A stretch of 64,000 bases of DNA from JANNSX01 sp046348995. GTDB lineage: Bacteria > Pseudomonadota > Alphaproteobacteria > Rhizobiales > Hyphomicrobiaceae. The position numbers and the translations under genes were made by a program. Shown here piece after piece: positions 53,874-61,545 of this stretch. The DNA lies in NCBI GenBank assembly GCA_046348995.1, contig JAXMDB010000006.1:62001-126000 (forward strand), in the 5' to 3' direction. The notes under the pieces are model-generated. The model ran no database searches. It was not told the origin of the DNA and saw only the letters and a list, made by a program, of their open reading frames with translations. Numbering within the stretch: the stretch's first letter is position 1; every line of letters starts with the position of its first letter.

Positions 53874-54305
53874 CTACACGTGCTCAGCCGCCCGAGTTTC
53901 AGAGAGCACCCGCTCAATCTTCAAAGACTGGATGAACTCAGCAAGAGATTGCTCTGCGACCAGATTGCAAGCCGCCGACTGGGACACCCATTTTCTGCGA
54001 CGCATCTGACGTTCCGGCCAATCTTCAAATTGCCGCTCAACCTCGAGGAAATACACTTCGACTCGCAGCTCAACTGCCACCGCTTTCGTCATAGTAAATT
54101 CGCCGAGCGGCTGACGAGAGATCAGACCGGTGACGCCGGCCTCCTCAAAGGCCTCTCTTGCAGCCGTTTCCCATCTTTTCAGCCGCTTGGAAATTCGACC
54201 TTTGGGAATGATCCAGCGATCACGGCTGCTGGTGATCAAGAGCGCCTCGGCTCGACCCTTCCTGGTCCTGATTGGAAGGACACCGACCTGTCGCACAATG
54301 GGCAT
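53874..54305 (-). CDS. Nudix hydrolase (diphosphoinositol/dinucleoside polyphosphatase-like)
   Basis: A 143-residue Nudix protein starting at ATG 54305. The Nudix helix reads KGRISKRLKRWETAAREAFEEAGV: the catalytic REAFEEAG part is intact, but the first Glu of the consensus (GX5E) is Leu, as is common in this alphaproteobacterial subgroup. WIIPKG precedes it. This type cleaves diphosphoinositol polyphosphates, diadenosine polyphosphates or polyphosphate. It is divergent from the CYTH-CHAD gene 123 bases away, which supports a polyphosphate role. Confidence 0.85.
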   Translation of the reverse strand: MPIVRQVGVLPIRTRKGRAEALLITSSRDRWIIPKGRISKRLKRWETAAREAFEEAGVTGLISRQPLGEFTMTKAVAVELRVEVYFLEVERQFEDWPERQMRRRKWVSQSAACNLVAEQSLAEFIQSLKIERVLSETRAAEHV

Positions 54306-54427
54306 TGCATTGCCTTCCGAATGCTGGCCAACGCAAGCAACATGCGACGCGTTCCCCCTGACCAGGGCTTGCACTACAGTAGGACACAATTGTATGACCG
54401 CTCGACGACAATCGATGGGTGAGCACA

Positions 54428-55957
54428 ATGAGTCCTCTAGTTCCCGAAGAGCTCGAGCTGAAGCTTGAGCTTAGGCCGGAGCAGATCAAGGAACTTGCGT
54501 CCCATCCGTTTCTGACGAAATGGGTCGTTGGCACACCGACACACCAGACACTGCAGACCGTCTACTACGACACAGCAGATCAAGCGCTGCGGCGTGCCGG
54601 ATATTCTCTCCGATTGCGTCGGAAGGGCGACAGCTGGGTACAGACGATCAAGTCGATGTCGTCAGTTCGAAACGGCCTCTCGAACCCCGTGGAGTTGGAA
54701 TCGGCTGTCAACTCGCAAGCGCCCAATCTGGAAGCCATCACCGACTTCAGTCTGCGACGAAATCTGATCAAGATCGTCAATAGGTGTCGCCTGAAGCCCG
54801 TTTTCGAGACGAAGATCGATCGAGCCTTGCATGTGATCATGTATGCCGGCGGTGATCTCGAGCTGGCCTTGGATGCCGGTGTCGTCAAAGCGAAAAGGCG
54901 AGAGGCCCCGATCTGCGAAGCCGAGCTCGAGCTCAAAGCTGGTCCCACAAGATCGCTCCTGCGGGCAGCGATCGAGCTGTTCGGCTCTTCCGCGATAAGC
55001 TTCTCGCGGCAGAGCAAGGCCGAGCGAGGATTTCGGCTGCTCGGCGACCGGTCCGCAGAGCAAGCATCGGATGAACGCCTGCATTTCAAGTCACTTAAAC
55101 CGAGCATGAGCTGTCGCGAAGCAGTCTGCGGGCTGCTAGGCCAGATCGAACATCAGATCGTCGAGAGCAGAAGTTTGGTTTTGCAGTCGACGGACAGCAA
55201 GGGCCCGCATCAGCTTAGAATTGGTCTGCGACGGCTCCGCGCGCTTCTTCGCAGCATTCGACACCCGCTTGGCAAGGATGCTGTGGGAGACTTCGAGCAA
55301 AGCGCACGGCTCCTTGCGCGCGCGATCGCTCCCCTGCGTGACGCCGATGTGATCATCGAGGACATCTATTTGCAAGCGGCCAAATCAGCTCCGGACCTGC
55401 CGGGCCTCTCGGAGCTCAGTGATTTTCTCCTGGCTCATCGCGAATCCTGCAGGAGCGACGCCAAGACAGCCTTGACCGGGCCGCAGTGGTCTCATTTCCA
55501 ACTGTTTATTGCGCTCTGGCTCGCTGCTGTCGATCTGCGAGAATTAGATCGGCGCGTGAAACCATTCGCGGCGAGGGCCATCAAACAATCCTGGAAGCGC
55601 TGCGCTGCAATCGGACGTGACGTGGTCAGCATGAGCGACGAGCAGCGGCATGAGTTGCGGTTGGCTCTGAAGGCGCATCGCTACACTGCTGAGCTATTTG
55701 GATCGCTGTTCGAGGTCGAACGCGTTGGTCAGCACGTCAAGAACCTGAAGAAACTCCAGGACGCGATCGGTCACTTGACGGATGGCGAAATCGCCGCCCG
55801 TTTGATGGCGATGAAAAACTCCCAAAATCTACCGCAGAGTTGTTGCCTTGCGGCTGGCTATATCGCCGGGTGGCATGCACGCCAAAGCGACGATGTGCTC
55901 AGCCAAGTGCAACGCCATTGGAAGTCGCTACGGCGAGCCCGGCTGTTCTGGACCTGA
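54428..55957 (+). CDS. CYTH-CHAD domain protein (triphosphate/polyphosphate binding)
   Basis: A 509-residue protein. The CYTH triphosphate-tunnel domain (1-200) starts with the E-x-E-x-K motif ELELK and has YYDTADQALRRAGYSLRLRR. The CHAD domain (about 215-509) is helical and rich in conserved His, Arg and Lys (VHQLRIGLRRLRALL-like segment HQLRIGLRRLRALLRS; LKAHRYTAELF; LQDAIGHLTDG), which binds polyphosphate. CYTH proteins of this type are inorganic triphosphatases. A GTG at 54419 is an alternative start. It belongs to the phosphate supercluster and faces away from the Nudix gene. Confidence 0.88.
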   Translation: MSPLVPEELELKLELRPEQIKELASHPFLTKWVVGTPTHQTLQTVYYDTADQALRRAGYSLRLRRKGDSWVQTIKSMSSVRNGLSNPVELESAVNSQAPNLEAITDFSLRRNLIKIVNRCRLKPVFETKIDRALHVIMYAGGDLELALDAGVVKAKRREAPICEAELELKAGPTRSLLRAAIELFGSSAISFSRQSKAERGFRLLGDRSAEQASDERLHFKSLKPSMSCREAVCGLLGQIEHQIVESRSLVLQSTDSKGPHQLRIGLRRLRALLRSIRHPLGKDAVGDFEQSARLLARAIAPLRDADVIIEDIYLQAAKSAPDLPGLSELSDFLLAHRESCRSDAKTALTGPQWSHFQLFIALWLAAVDLRELDRRVKPFAARAIKQSWKRCAAIGRDVVSMSDEQRHELRLALKAHRYTAELFGSLFEVERVGQHVKNLKKLQDAIGHLTDGEIAARLMAMKNSQNLPQSCCLAAGYIAGWHARQSDDVLSQVQRHWKSLRRARLFWT

Positions 55958-55976
55958 AAGGGATCGGCGGCTCTGT

Positions 55977-56207
55977 CTAACCGCCGTGATTCAGTCCCAT
56001 CTTGCGCAGCAGTACCAAAGCTTCATCTCGACTCGCGCCGTTGTCGAGCCGGCGATTCAGCGCGTGAACCACGGACGCCAACCGCCGGCTGAGCATAAGG
56101 TCATGGACCAGGTCGGGCATCTCAGCGTCCGGGCAATTTCCGAGGCGATTGAGGATTGCTGAGGCGCTTCCCGCCGGAGCGAGCTCTACATCGAACCGCG
56201 AACTCAT
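55977..56207 (-). CDS. Small hypothetical protein
   Basis: A 76-residue protein with AGAG before the ATG. It is helical and soluble (MPDLVHDLMLSRRLASVVHAL, in part; SRDEALVLLRKMGL). No family recognised. It runs against the CYTH-CHAD gene, whose end is 19 bases away, and is divergent from the ars operon. Codon use and start context favour a real gene. Confidence 0.58.
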   Translation of the reverse strand: MSSRFDVELAPAGSASAILNRLGNCPDAEMPDLVHDLMLSRRLASVVHALNRRLDNGASRDEALVLLRKMGLNHGG

Positions 56208-56343
56208 CATCTTACTCTAGTCCTCCAATATCGCTTCAATGATCATGTCAGATCACCATGCATGCCTAGGAATCCACGGCGGTCGGCGAATGTCCAGATG
56301 ACAAACCGGCCAGGCCGCCGACTTTTGTGTAGAGCGCTCACAG

Positions 56344-56361
56344 CTGTCATCAAGCTGTTAT
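56344..56361 (+). promoter_or_regulatory. Near-perfect Pho box at the head of the ars operon
   Basis: CTGTCAT-caag-CTGTTAT: 7 and 6 of 7 matches with exact spacing, the best PhoB site in the window. It overlaps the first possible ATG of arsR at 56360, so arsR more likely starts at ATG 56384, or the box lies over the transcription start. Confidence 0.78.
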
Positions 56362-56749
56362 GAATATCCGTCAATCTCGATGCATGGATGCTTCGGACGC
56401 ACTGAATTGCTTCGCATCACTCGGACAGCCGACTCGACTTGCGGCTGCCCGTCTCCTGTTGTCCCGAGAACCACACGGATTGCCGGCTGGTGAGATCGCT
56501 CGCCAGCTTGGCGTTCCCCAGAATACGATGTCCAATCATCTCGGCTTGCTCTCGCATGCGGGCCTCGTTGCCAGCAATCGCCAGTCTCGGTTGATTGTCT
56601 ATCGCGCGAGCACCGAGCGCTTTCGCGATCTCATCGCCTTCTTGCTCCATGACTGCTGCAGCGGCCGGCCCGAGCTCTGCAACGACTTACTCGCGGTCCT
56701 GCCCTCCCAATCCAAGGCGCTATCAACCTCAGAGTGTTGCAATGGTTGA
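56360..56749 (+). CDS. arsR: ArsR-family metalloregulator
   Basis: A 129-residue winged-helix repressor (121 residues if the ATG at 56384 is used, likely because the Pho box covers 56360). The HTH is AGEIARQLGVPQNTMSNHLGLL (in part). A cysteine trio near the C-terminus, C99-C100-x6-C107 (DCCSGRPELC), resembles the C-terminal As(III) site of Acidithiobacillus-type ArsR rather than the E. coli site in the DNA-binding helix. It overlaps arsC by eight bases. Control by both arsenite (release of ArsR) and PhoB is expected. Confidence 0.87.
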   Translation: MNIRQSRCMDASDALNCFASLGQPTRLAAARLLLSREPHGLPAGEIARQLGVPQNTMSNHLGLLSHAGLVASNRQSRLIVYRASTERFRDLIAFLLHDCCSGRPELCNDLLAVLPSQSKALSTSECCNG

Positions 56750-57272
56750 AGGATCGCTCAACGTTCTGTTTCTCTGCACGGGAAACACGGCGCGATCCAT
56801 TTTGGCCGAATGCATCTTGCGCAAAATCGGTGGCGACAAATTTCGCGCGTTCTCCGCCGGAAATCAGCCGAAAGGAATCGTCAATCCCTTGGCGCTTCGC
56901 GTGCTCGCATCCCACGATATGCCGACCGGGGACTTGCGCTCCAAGAGTTGGTCGGAATTCGCGACCAGAGACGCGCCTGCGATGGATTTCGTCATCACGG
57001 TGTGTGACAGCGCCGCCGGTGAGGTCTGCCCGGTCTGGCCCGGCCAGCCTATGACGGCGCATTGGGGGATCGAGGATCCCGCGACCGTCGAGGGCACCAG
57101 CATCGACAAAGAGCGCGCTTTCGAACAGGCATTTCAATTTCTCTCTCGGCGGATAGAAGCTTTCGCTGCGCTTCCAATCAGCAGCCTGAACAAGCTTCGC
57201 CTGCTCACCGAGCTACGCCGCATCGGCACGATGGATGGTGCGAGCAGCAGGGACACCGGAGAAGAACAATGA
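56742..57272 (+). CDS. arsC: Arsenate reductase, low-molecular-weight phosphatase type
   Basis: A 176-residue enzyme that reduces arsenate to arsenite. The P-loop is C12-TGNTA-R18-S. The second cysteine region VCDSAAGEVCPVWPG and the acid loop in GIEDPA are typical of the thioredoxin- or mycothiol-linked ArsC family; the aryl-phosphatase relatives lack the cysteines. It overlaps arsR and aqpS, so the operon is translationally coupled. Reduced arsenite would leave by the aquaporin next door. Confidence 0.9.
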   Translation: MVEGSLNVLFLCTGNTARSILAECILRKIGGDKFRAFSAGNQPKGIVNPLALRVLASHDMPTGDLRSKSWSEFATRDAPAMDFVITVCDSAAGEVCPVWPGQPMTAHWGIEDPATVEGTSIDKERAFEQAFQFLSRRIEAFAALPISSLNKLRLLTELRRIGTMDGASSRDTGEEQ

Positions 57273-57964
57273 AACCGGCGCTCGAGACGCAATTGCTTGC
57301 GGAAGCATTGGGATCTACTATTCTTCTCGCAACCGTCGTCGGCTCCGGCATCATGGCGTGGAAGCTCGCCGACGGAAATGCCGCGATTGCTCTTCTGGGC
57401 AATACGATTCCGACCGGCGCAATTCTTGTCGTTCTCATCCTGGTCTTCGGACCTGTGTCAGGCGCGCATTTCAACCCTATCGTTTCGTTCGCAATGGCTA
57501 TGCGCAATCGGCTGGGCAGGATAGATTTGGGCGCCTATATCACGGCTCAAGTTCTCGGCGCTATTTTCGGTGTGTGGCTCGCACATGCCATGTTCGATTT
57601 GCCCGTTTTTGAGCTCTCGACGACCGTTCGATCGAGCCAGGGCCAGTGGATCGCGGAAGCGACGGCGACCTTCGGGTTGCTCCTCACGATCTTCGGCTGT
57701 CTTGCCGGAGCACCCCATTCGGTTCCCTTCGCCGTCGGGCTGTACATCACCGCCGCCTATTGGTTCACAGCCTCGACAGCCTTCGCGAACCCTTCTGTGA
57801 CGATCGCGCGATCACTCACGGACACGTTTGCCGGGATCGCCGTTTCGAGCGCTCCTGCCTTCATCGTCGCTCAGTGTTTGGGCGGTGCGCTCGCACTGAC
57901 AATGATCTCGCGACTTTGGTCGGACGAGGCTGCCCAACATCATCAATCCGGTCCCGACGTATGA
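57269..57964 (+). CDS. aqpS: Aquaglyceroporin AqpS-like arsenite channel
   Basis: A 231-residue MIP channel with six helices and two half-helices. The two NPA boxes read NPI (GAHFNPIVS) and NPS (FANPSVTIAR); both deviate from NPA, and the second is followed by the Arg of the selectivity filter. In S. meliloti the ars operon AqpS takes the place of the ArsB pump and lets arsenite flow out down its gradient. GGAGAAG precedes the ATG; the start overlaps arsC (ATGA). Confidence 0.9.
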   Translation: MKPALETQLLAEALGSTILLATVVGSGIMAWKLADGNAAIALLGNTIPTGAILVVLILVFGPVSGAHFNPIVSFAMAMRNRLGRIDLGAYITAQVLGAIFGVWLAHAMFDLPVFELSTTVRSSQGQWIAEATATFGLLLTIFGCLAGAPHSVPFAVGLYITAAYWFTASTAFANPSVTIARSLTDTFAGIAVSSAPAFIVAQCLGGALALTMISRLWSDEAAQHHQSGPDV

Positions 57965-58692
57965 GTGTGAAATACGACACCATCGGCAAGACCTATGCCG
58001 ACCTTCGCCGGCCAGATCCGCGCATCGCTCAGGTCATCGAGGCCGCGCTCGGGTCAGCTCAATCCATTGTCAACGTCGGCGCAGGTACCGGCTCATATGA
58101 ACCCTCCGGACGGAACCTAGTTGCCGTCGAGCCGTCTGCCGAGATGATCAAGAAGCGTAGGCCAGACGCCGCTAGGGCGATTCAGGCCAGCGCTGGCGAT
58201 CTGCCATTCCCAGACAAGAGCTTCGATGCCGCGATGGCGATTCTCACCATTCATCATTGGGCTGACAAGGCGGCAGGATTGCGCGAGATAAGGCGAGTGA
58301 CGCGCGGACCGATCGTGCTCTTGACGTTCGATCCTGCGCATCGGCCATGGCTGACGGACTACCTTCCCCAGCTCGCTGCGCTCGACGAGCAGATCATGCC
58401 GAAGCTTTCCGACTATGAAGTGTGGCTCGGCCAACCGATCAGAATCATGCCTGTGGTTGTCCCTCACGATTGCGTCGACGGATTTCTTTACGCCTATTGG
58501 CGTCGCCCTGAGGCCTATCTTGACCCTCACATTCGATCGGGCAGCTCTTCGTTCTGGACCCTCGATGGCATCGAGACAGGCTTGCTCGCCCTGAAACACG
58601 ATCTGGACACCGGAGCGTGGTCGCGCCGTTATCCTGAGCTGTTGACACTCGACGCCTATGACGTGGGGTATCGACTGGTCGTGGCCGGATAA
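57961..58692 (+). CDS. SAM-dependent methyltransferase of the ars operon
   Basis: A 243-residue class I methyltransferase. Motif I is a reduced IVNVGAGTGSYEP, followed by LVAVEPSAEMIKKR, GDLPFPDKSFDAAMAILTIHHW and RVTRGPIVLLTF. It lacks the cysteine set of ArsM, so direct arsenite methylation is unlikely. It starts in the stop of aqpS (ATGA) and is therefore coupled to the ars genes. Its substrate is unknown; see findings. Confidence 0.83.
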   Translation: MSVKYDTIGKTYADLRRPDPRIAQVIEAALGSAQSIVNVGAGTGSYEPSGRNLVAVEPSAEMIKKRRPDAARAIQASAGDLPFPDKSFDAAMAILTIHHWADKAAGLREIRRVTRGPIVLLTFDPAHRPWLTDYLPQLAALDEQIMPKLSDYEVWLGQPIRIMPVVVPHDCVDGFLYAYWRRPEAYLDPHIRSGSSSFWTLDGIETGLLALKHDLDTGAWSRRYPELLTLDAYDVGYRLVVAG

Positions 58693-59019
58693 GCCCACAT
58701 CGACGAGACGTTAGCTCCGGCCAACCCGATCTCCTGGCGCTTGGTCAAACAATCCATTTTGGCCCTTCGAATCTCGCGCGATTACGATCGCGAGCACGCA
58801 TCGCGCACGTTCGGATTTGTGCGACGGCCTCCCAGAACTTTGGAACTCACCACGCGATTGCAGAAGCCGCCGAGCGATGAGCAACGGGATGCGACAGTTG
58901 TCATGTCGAGTAAATGCGCAAAAAATCAATGAGCTGATCTGTCATACGAGTTTTGTGATCCAAAGCTAGAAGGTGGGCACCGAGGGCCATGCTGTGTGGC
59001 TCGTGTGAGGGAGAGGCTG
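58693..59019. promoter_or_regulatory. pst operon upstream region with a Pho half-site
   Basis: The 327 bases upstream of pstS hold a perfect CTGTCAT at 58939-58945 (followed by ACGA as in the phnC2 box, then a poor second half GTTTTGT) and a TTGTCAT at 58898-58904. These are likely the PhoB sites of the pst operon. The 63-codon frame at 58741-58932 is not called. Confidence 0.5.
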
Positions 59020-60057
59020 ATGAAGCGTACGCTACCACTTGCTGCCGCCATGGTTGCCTTGTTGGGCGCCGCCAGCGGGGCTGAAGCCCGCGATCAAATC
59101 AAGATCGTCGGCTCGTCGACGGTGTATCCGTTCACGACCGCTGTCGCCGAGACGTTCGGCAAGGGTGGCAAATTCCAGACCCCGGTGGTCGAGTCGACCG
59201 GCACCGGCGGCGGCCTCAAGGCCTTCTGCGGCGGCGTCGGCCCCGACTTCCCTGATTTTGCGAACGCCTCGCGCCCGATCAAAAAGGCCGAGTTCGAGGA
59301 CTGCCAGAAGAACGGCGTCAAGGACGTCGTCGAGCTGAAGATTGGCTTCGACGGCATCGTGCTCGCCAACGCCAAGAACGGTCCCGATCTGAAGCTCACC
59401 AAGGATCAGATCTTCCGCGCCCTCGCCAAGGAGGTCGTCGTCGACGGTAAGCTCGTCGCGAATCCGAACAAGACTTGGAAGGACGTCGACGCTTCGCTTC
59501 CCGACGAGAAGATCGAGGTGCTCGGTCCCCCGCCGACCTCGGGCACGCGCGACGCCTTCCTCGAGCTCGTCATGGAGAAGGGTGGCGAGAAGACCGAGAT
59601 GCTCGCCAAGCTGAAGAAGGACGACGCCAAGGCTTTCGAGAAGGTTTGGAAGTCGCTGCGTGAGGACGGCGCCTATATCGACGCCGGCGAGAACGACAAT
59701 CTGATCGTCCAGAAGCTCGAGGCCAATCCGCAGGCCGTCGGCATCTTCGGCTACTCCTTCCTCGAGGAGAACACGGCCAAGATCAAGGGTGCCGAGGTCG
59801 ATGGCAAGACGCCGTCTTTCGAGGCGATCGCGTCGGGTGACTACAAGGTGTCGCGTCCGCTCTTCGTCTACGTGAAGAAGCAGCACATCGGCGTCATCCC
59901 CGGCATGGCCGAGTTCATCGCCGAGTACACGTCGGACAAGGCCATGGGCGAGGAAGGCTACCTCGCCGGCAAGGGTCTGATCCCGCTGCCCAAGGACATG
60001 GCCGAGAAGACCATGGCCGCTGGCAAGGATCTGCCGGCTCTGACCGAGGTGAAGTAA
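59020..60057 (+). CDS. pstS: Phosphate ABC transporter substrate-binding protein
   Basis: A 345-residue periplasmic phosphate receptor. Signal peptide about 1-24 (AAMVALLGAASGAEARD). Phosphate-binding loops: IVGSSTVYPFT, ESTGTGGGLKAFCGG, FANASRPIK and PPTSGTRDAF. GGGAGAGG precedes the ATG at 59020; the 58996 ATG-equivalent start is less well placed. First gene of pstSCAB and followed by a strong hairpin. Confidence 0.93.
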   Translation: MKRTLPLAAAMVALLGAASGAEARDQIKIVGSSTVYPFTTAVAETFGKGGKFQTPVVESTGTGGGLKAFCGGVGPDFPDFANASRPIKKAEFEDCQKNGVKDVVELKIGFDGIVLANAKNGPDLKLTKDQIFRALAKEVVVDGKLVANPNKTWKDVDASLPDEKIEVLGPPPTSGTRDAFLELVMEKGGEKTEMLAKLKKDDAKAFEKVWKSLREDGAYIDAGENDNLIVQKLEANPQAVGIFGYSFLEENTAKIKGAEVDGKTPSFEAIASGDYKVSRPLFVYVKKQHIGVIPGMAEFIAEYTSDKAMGEEGYLAGKGLIPLPKDMAEKTMAAGKDLPALTEVK

Positions 60058-60066
60058 GCCGAGACG

Positions 60067-60095
60067 GCGCGGTCGGCCGACGAGGCCGGCCGCGC
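60067..60095 (+). terminator. Hairpin between pstS and pstC
   Basis: GCGCGGTCGGCC / GGCCGGCCGCGC forms a 12-base stem with one G-T pair and a five-base loop, 9 bases after the pstS stop. Without a T run it is more likely a message-stabilising or attenuating stem, so that pstS exceeds the permease genes. It mirrors the phnD-phnE hairpin. Confidence 0.65.
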
Positions 60096-60171
60096 TCATC
60101 TCTCGATTTTGGGCGGTTGCGCCGGTCTTGGCGCACTGCCGGTCCGACCAGGAAGGCCTGCGGGGCAAGTC

Positions 60172-61545
60172 ATGGCGTCGATCTATCTCTTCGCGCTCGC
60201 GGCCTTGGCCCTCATCGCATATGCCGCCGGGTCGCAGCGTGGCGCAGCGCTTCGCTCGGACGGCAGACTCGTTCACTCGCTTCCGGCCTACCACGGCTGG
60301 TTTCTCGCGTCGGCCGTCGCGGTTCCCATGGCGCTCGTGTTCGTGGTCTGGAGCGCGGCGGCGCCGAAGCTCATCGAGGCGCGGGCGCTGGCGTCGCTTC
60401 CCGCCGCCATGCAGCCGGCCGACGCATTGCAGCGCGCGACCGTCCTGCGCGAGATCGCCAACGTGATCGAGGGCAACACGGCCGCCCAGCCCAAGCCTGA
60501 AATCAAAACGGCTGCCGAAGCCATGCAAGCACTACGGACGGCTAGCGGCTGGGAGCGCTTAGGCCTCGGGCTCGGTCTTGCCGCACTCGGCTACTTCTGG
60601 TGTCGAAGCCAGCAATCGACGCGCTTGCGGGCGCGCACTCACGTCGAGCGGCTCGTGCTGCTGGCGTTGGCCGCCTCCTCCGCCGTCGCGGTGCTGACGA
60701 CCATCGGCATCGTGCTGTCGGTGCTGTTCGAGTCTTTGCGATTCTTCGGCAAATATCCGATCCAGGATTTCCTGTTCGGCCTGCAGTGGTCGCCGCAGAT
60801 CGCGCTGAGGGAGGATCAGGTCGGCCAATCCGGCGCGTTCGGCGCCGTGCCGCTGTTTGCCGGTACGACCCTCATCACCCTCATCGCCATGACCGTCGCG
60901 GGCCCCATCGGCCTGCTCGCCGCGATCTACATGTCGGAATATGCCTCCAAGCGCCTGCGCGCTTGGGCCAAGCCCATGCTCGAGATCCTGGCGGGCGTGC
61001 CGACGGTCGTCTTCGGCTTCTTCGGCGCGCTGACGGTCGCGCCGCTGATCCGCAGCCTGGGCGGGTCGATCGGCCTCGATGTCGCGTCGGAGTCAGCGCT
61101 TGCCGCCGGCCTCGTCATGGGCGTGATGATCATTCCGTTCGTGTCGTCGCTCTCGGACGACGTCATCAATGCCGTGCCGCAGTCGCTGCGCGACGGCTCG
61201 CTCGCGATGGGAGCGACGAAGTCCGAGACGATCTCGCGCGTCGTGCTCCCGGCCGCGCTGCCCGGCATCGTCTCGGCCTTCATGCTGGCGATCAGCCGCG
61301 CCGTCGGCGAGACGATGATCGTCGTCATGGCCGCGGGCCTCGCCGGTAACCTGACCTTCAACCCGCTCGCCGCGGTGACGACCATCACCGTCCAGATCAA
61401 GACGCTGCTCGTCGGCGACCAGGAGTTCGACAGCGTCAAGACGCTGTCGGCCTTCGCGCTCGGCCTCGTCCTGTTCTTTTTCACGCTGATCTTGAACGTC
61501 ATCGCGCTCAGGATCGTGCGCAGGTATCGAGAGCAATATGACTGA
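60172..61545 (+). CDS. pstC: Phosphate ABC transporter permease PstC
   Basis: A 457-residue permease. The C-terminal 280 residues are the standard PstC domain (PLFAGTTLITLIAMTVAGP, EYASKRLRAWAKPMLEILAG in parts, and the EAA loop SLRDGSLAMGATKSETISRVVLP). The N-terminal 180 residues, with two helices and an Ala-rich periplasmic stretch, are the extension found in alphaproteobacterial PstC. The ATG at 60172 begins the first helix. Overlaps pstA by eight bases. Confidence 0.92.
   Translation: MASIYLFALAALALIAYAAGSQRGAALRSDGRLVHSLPAYHGWFLASAVAVPMALVFVVWSAAAPKLIEARALASLPAAMQPADALQRATVLREIANVIEGNTAAQPKPEIKTAAEAMQALRTASGWERLGLGLGLAALGYFWCRSQQSTRLRARTHVERLVLLALAASSAVAVLTTIGIVLSVLFESLRFFGKYPIQDFLFGLQWSPQIALREDQVGQSGAFGAVPLFAGTTLITLIAMTVAGPIGLLAAIYMSEYASKRLRAWAKPMLEILAGVPTVVFGFFGALTVAPLIRSLGGSIGLDVASESALAAGLVMGVMIIPFVSSLSDDVINAVPQSLRDGSLAMGATKSETISRVVLPAALPGIVSAFMLAISRAVGETMIVVMAAGLAGNLTFNPLAAVTTITVQIKTLLVGDQEFDSVKTLSAFALGLVLFFFTLILNVIALRIVRRYREQYD

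Noticed and set aside
58741..58932. 63-codon plus-strand frame before pstS
   Set aside because: No ribosome site, no family, and it covers the likely Pho sites of the pst promoter.
59032..60528. 498-codon minus-strand frame over pstS and pstC
   Set aside because: High-GC shadow of two certain genes; low-complexity Arg/Leu sequence without a ribosome site.
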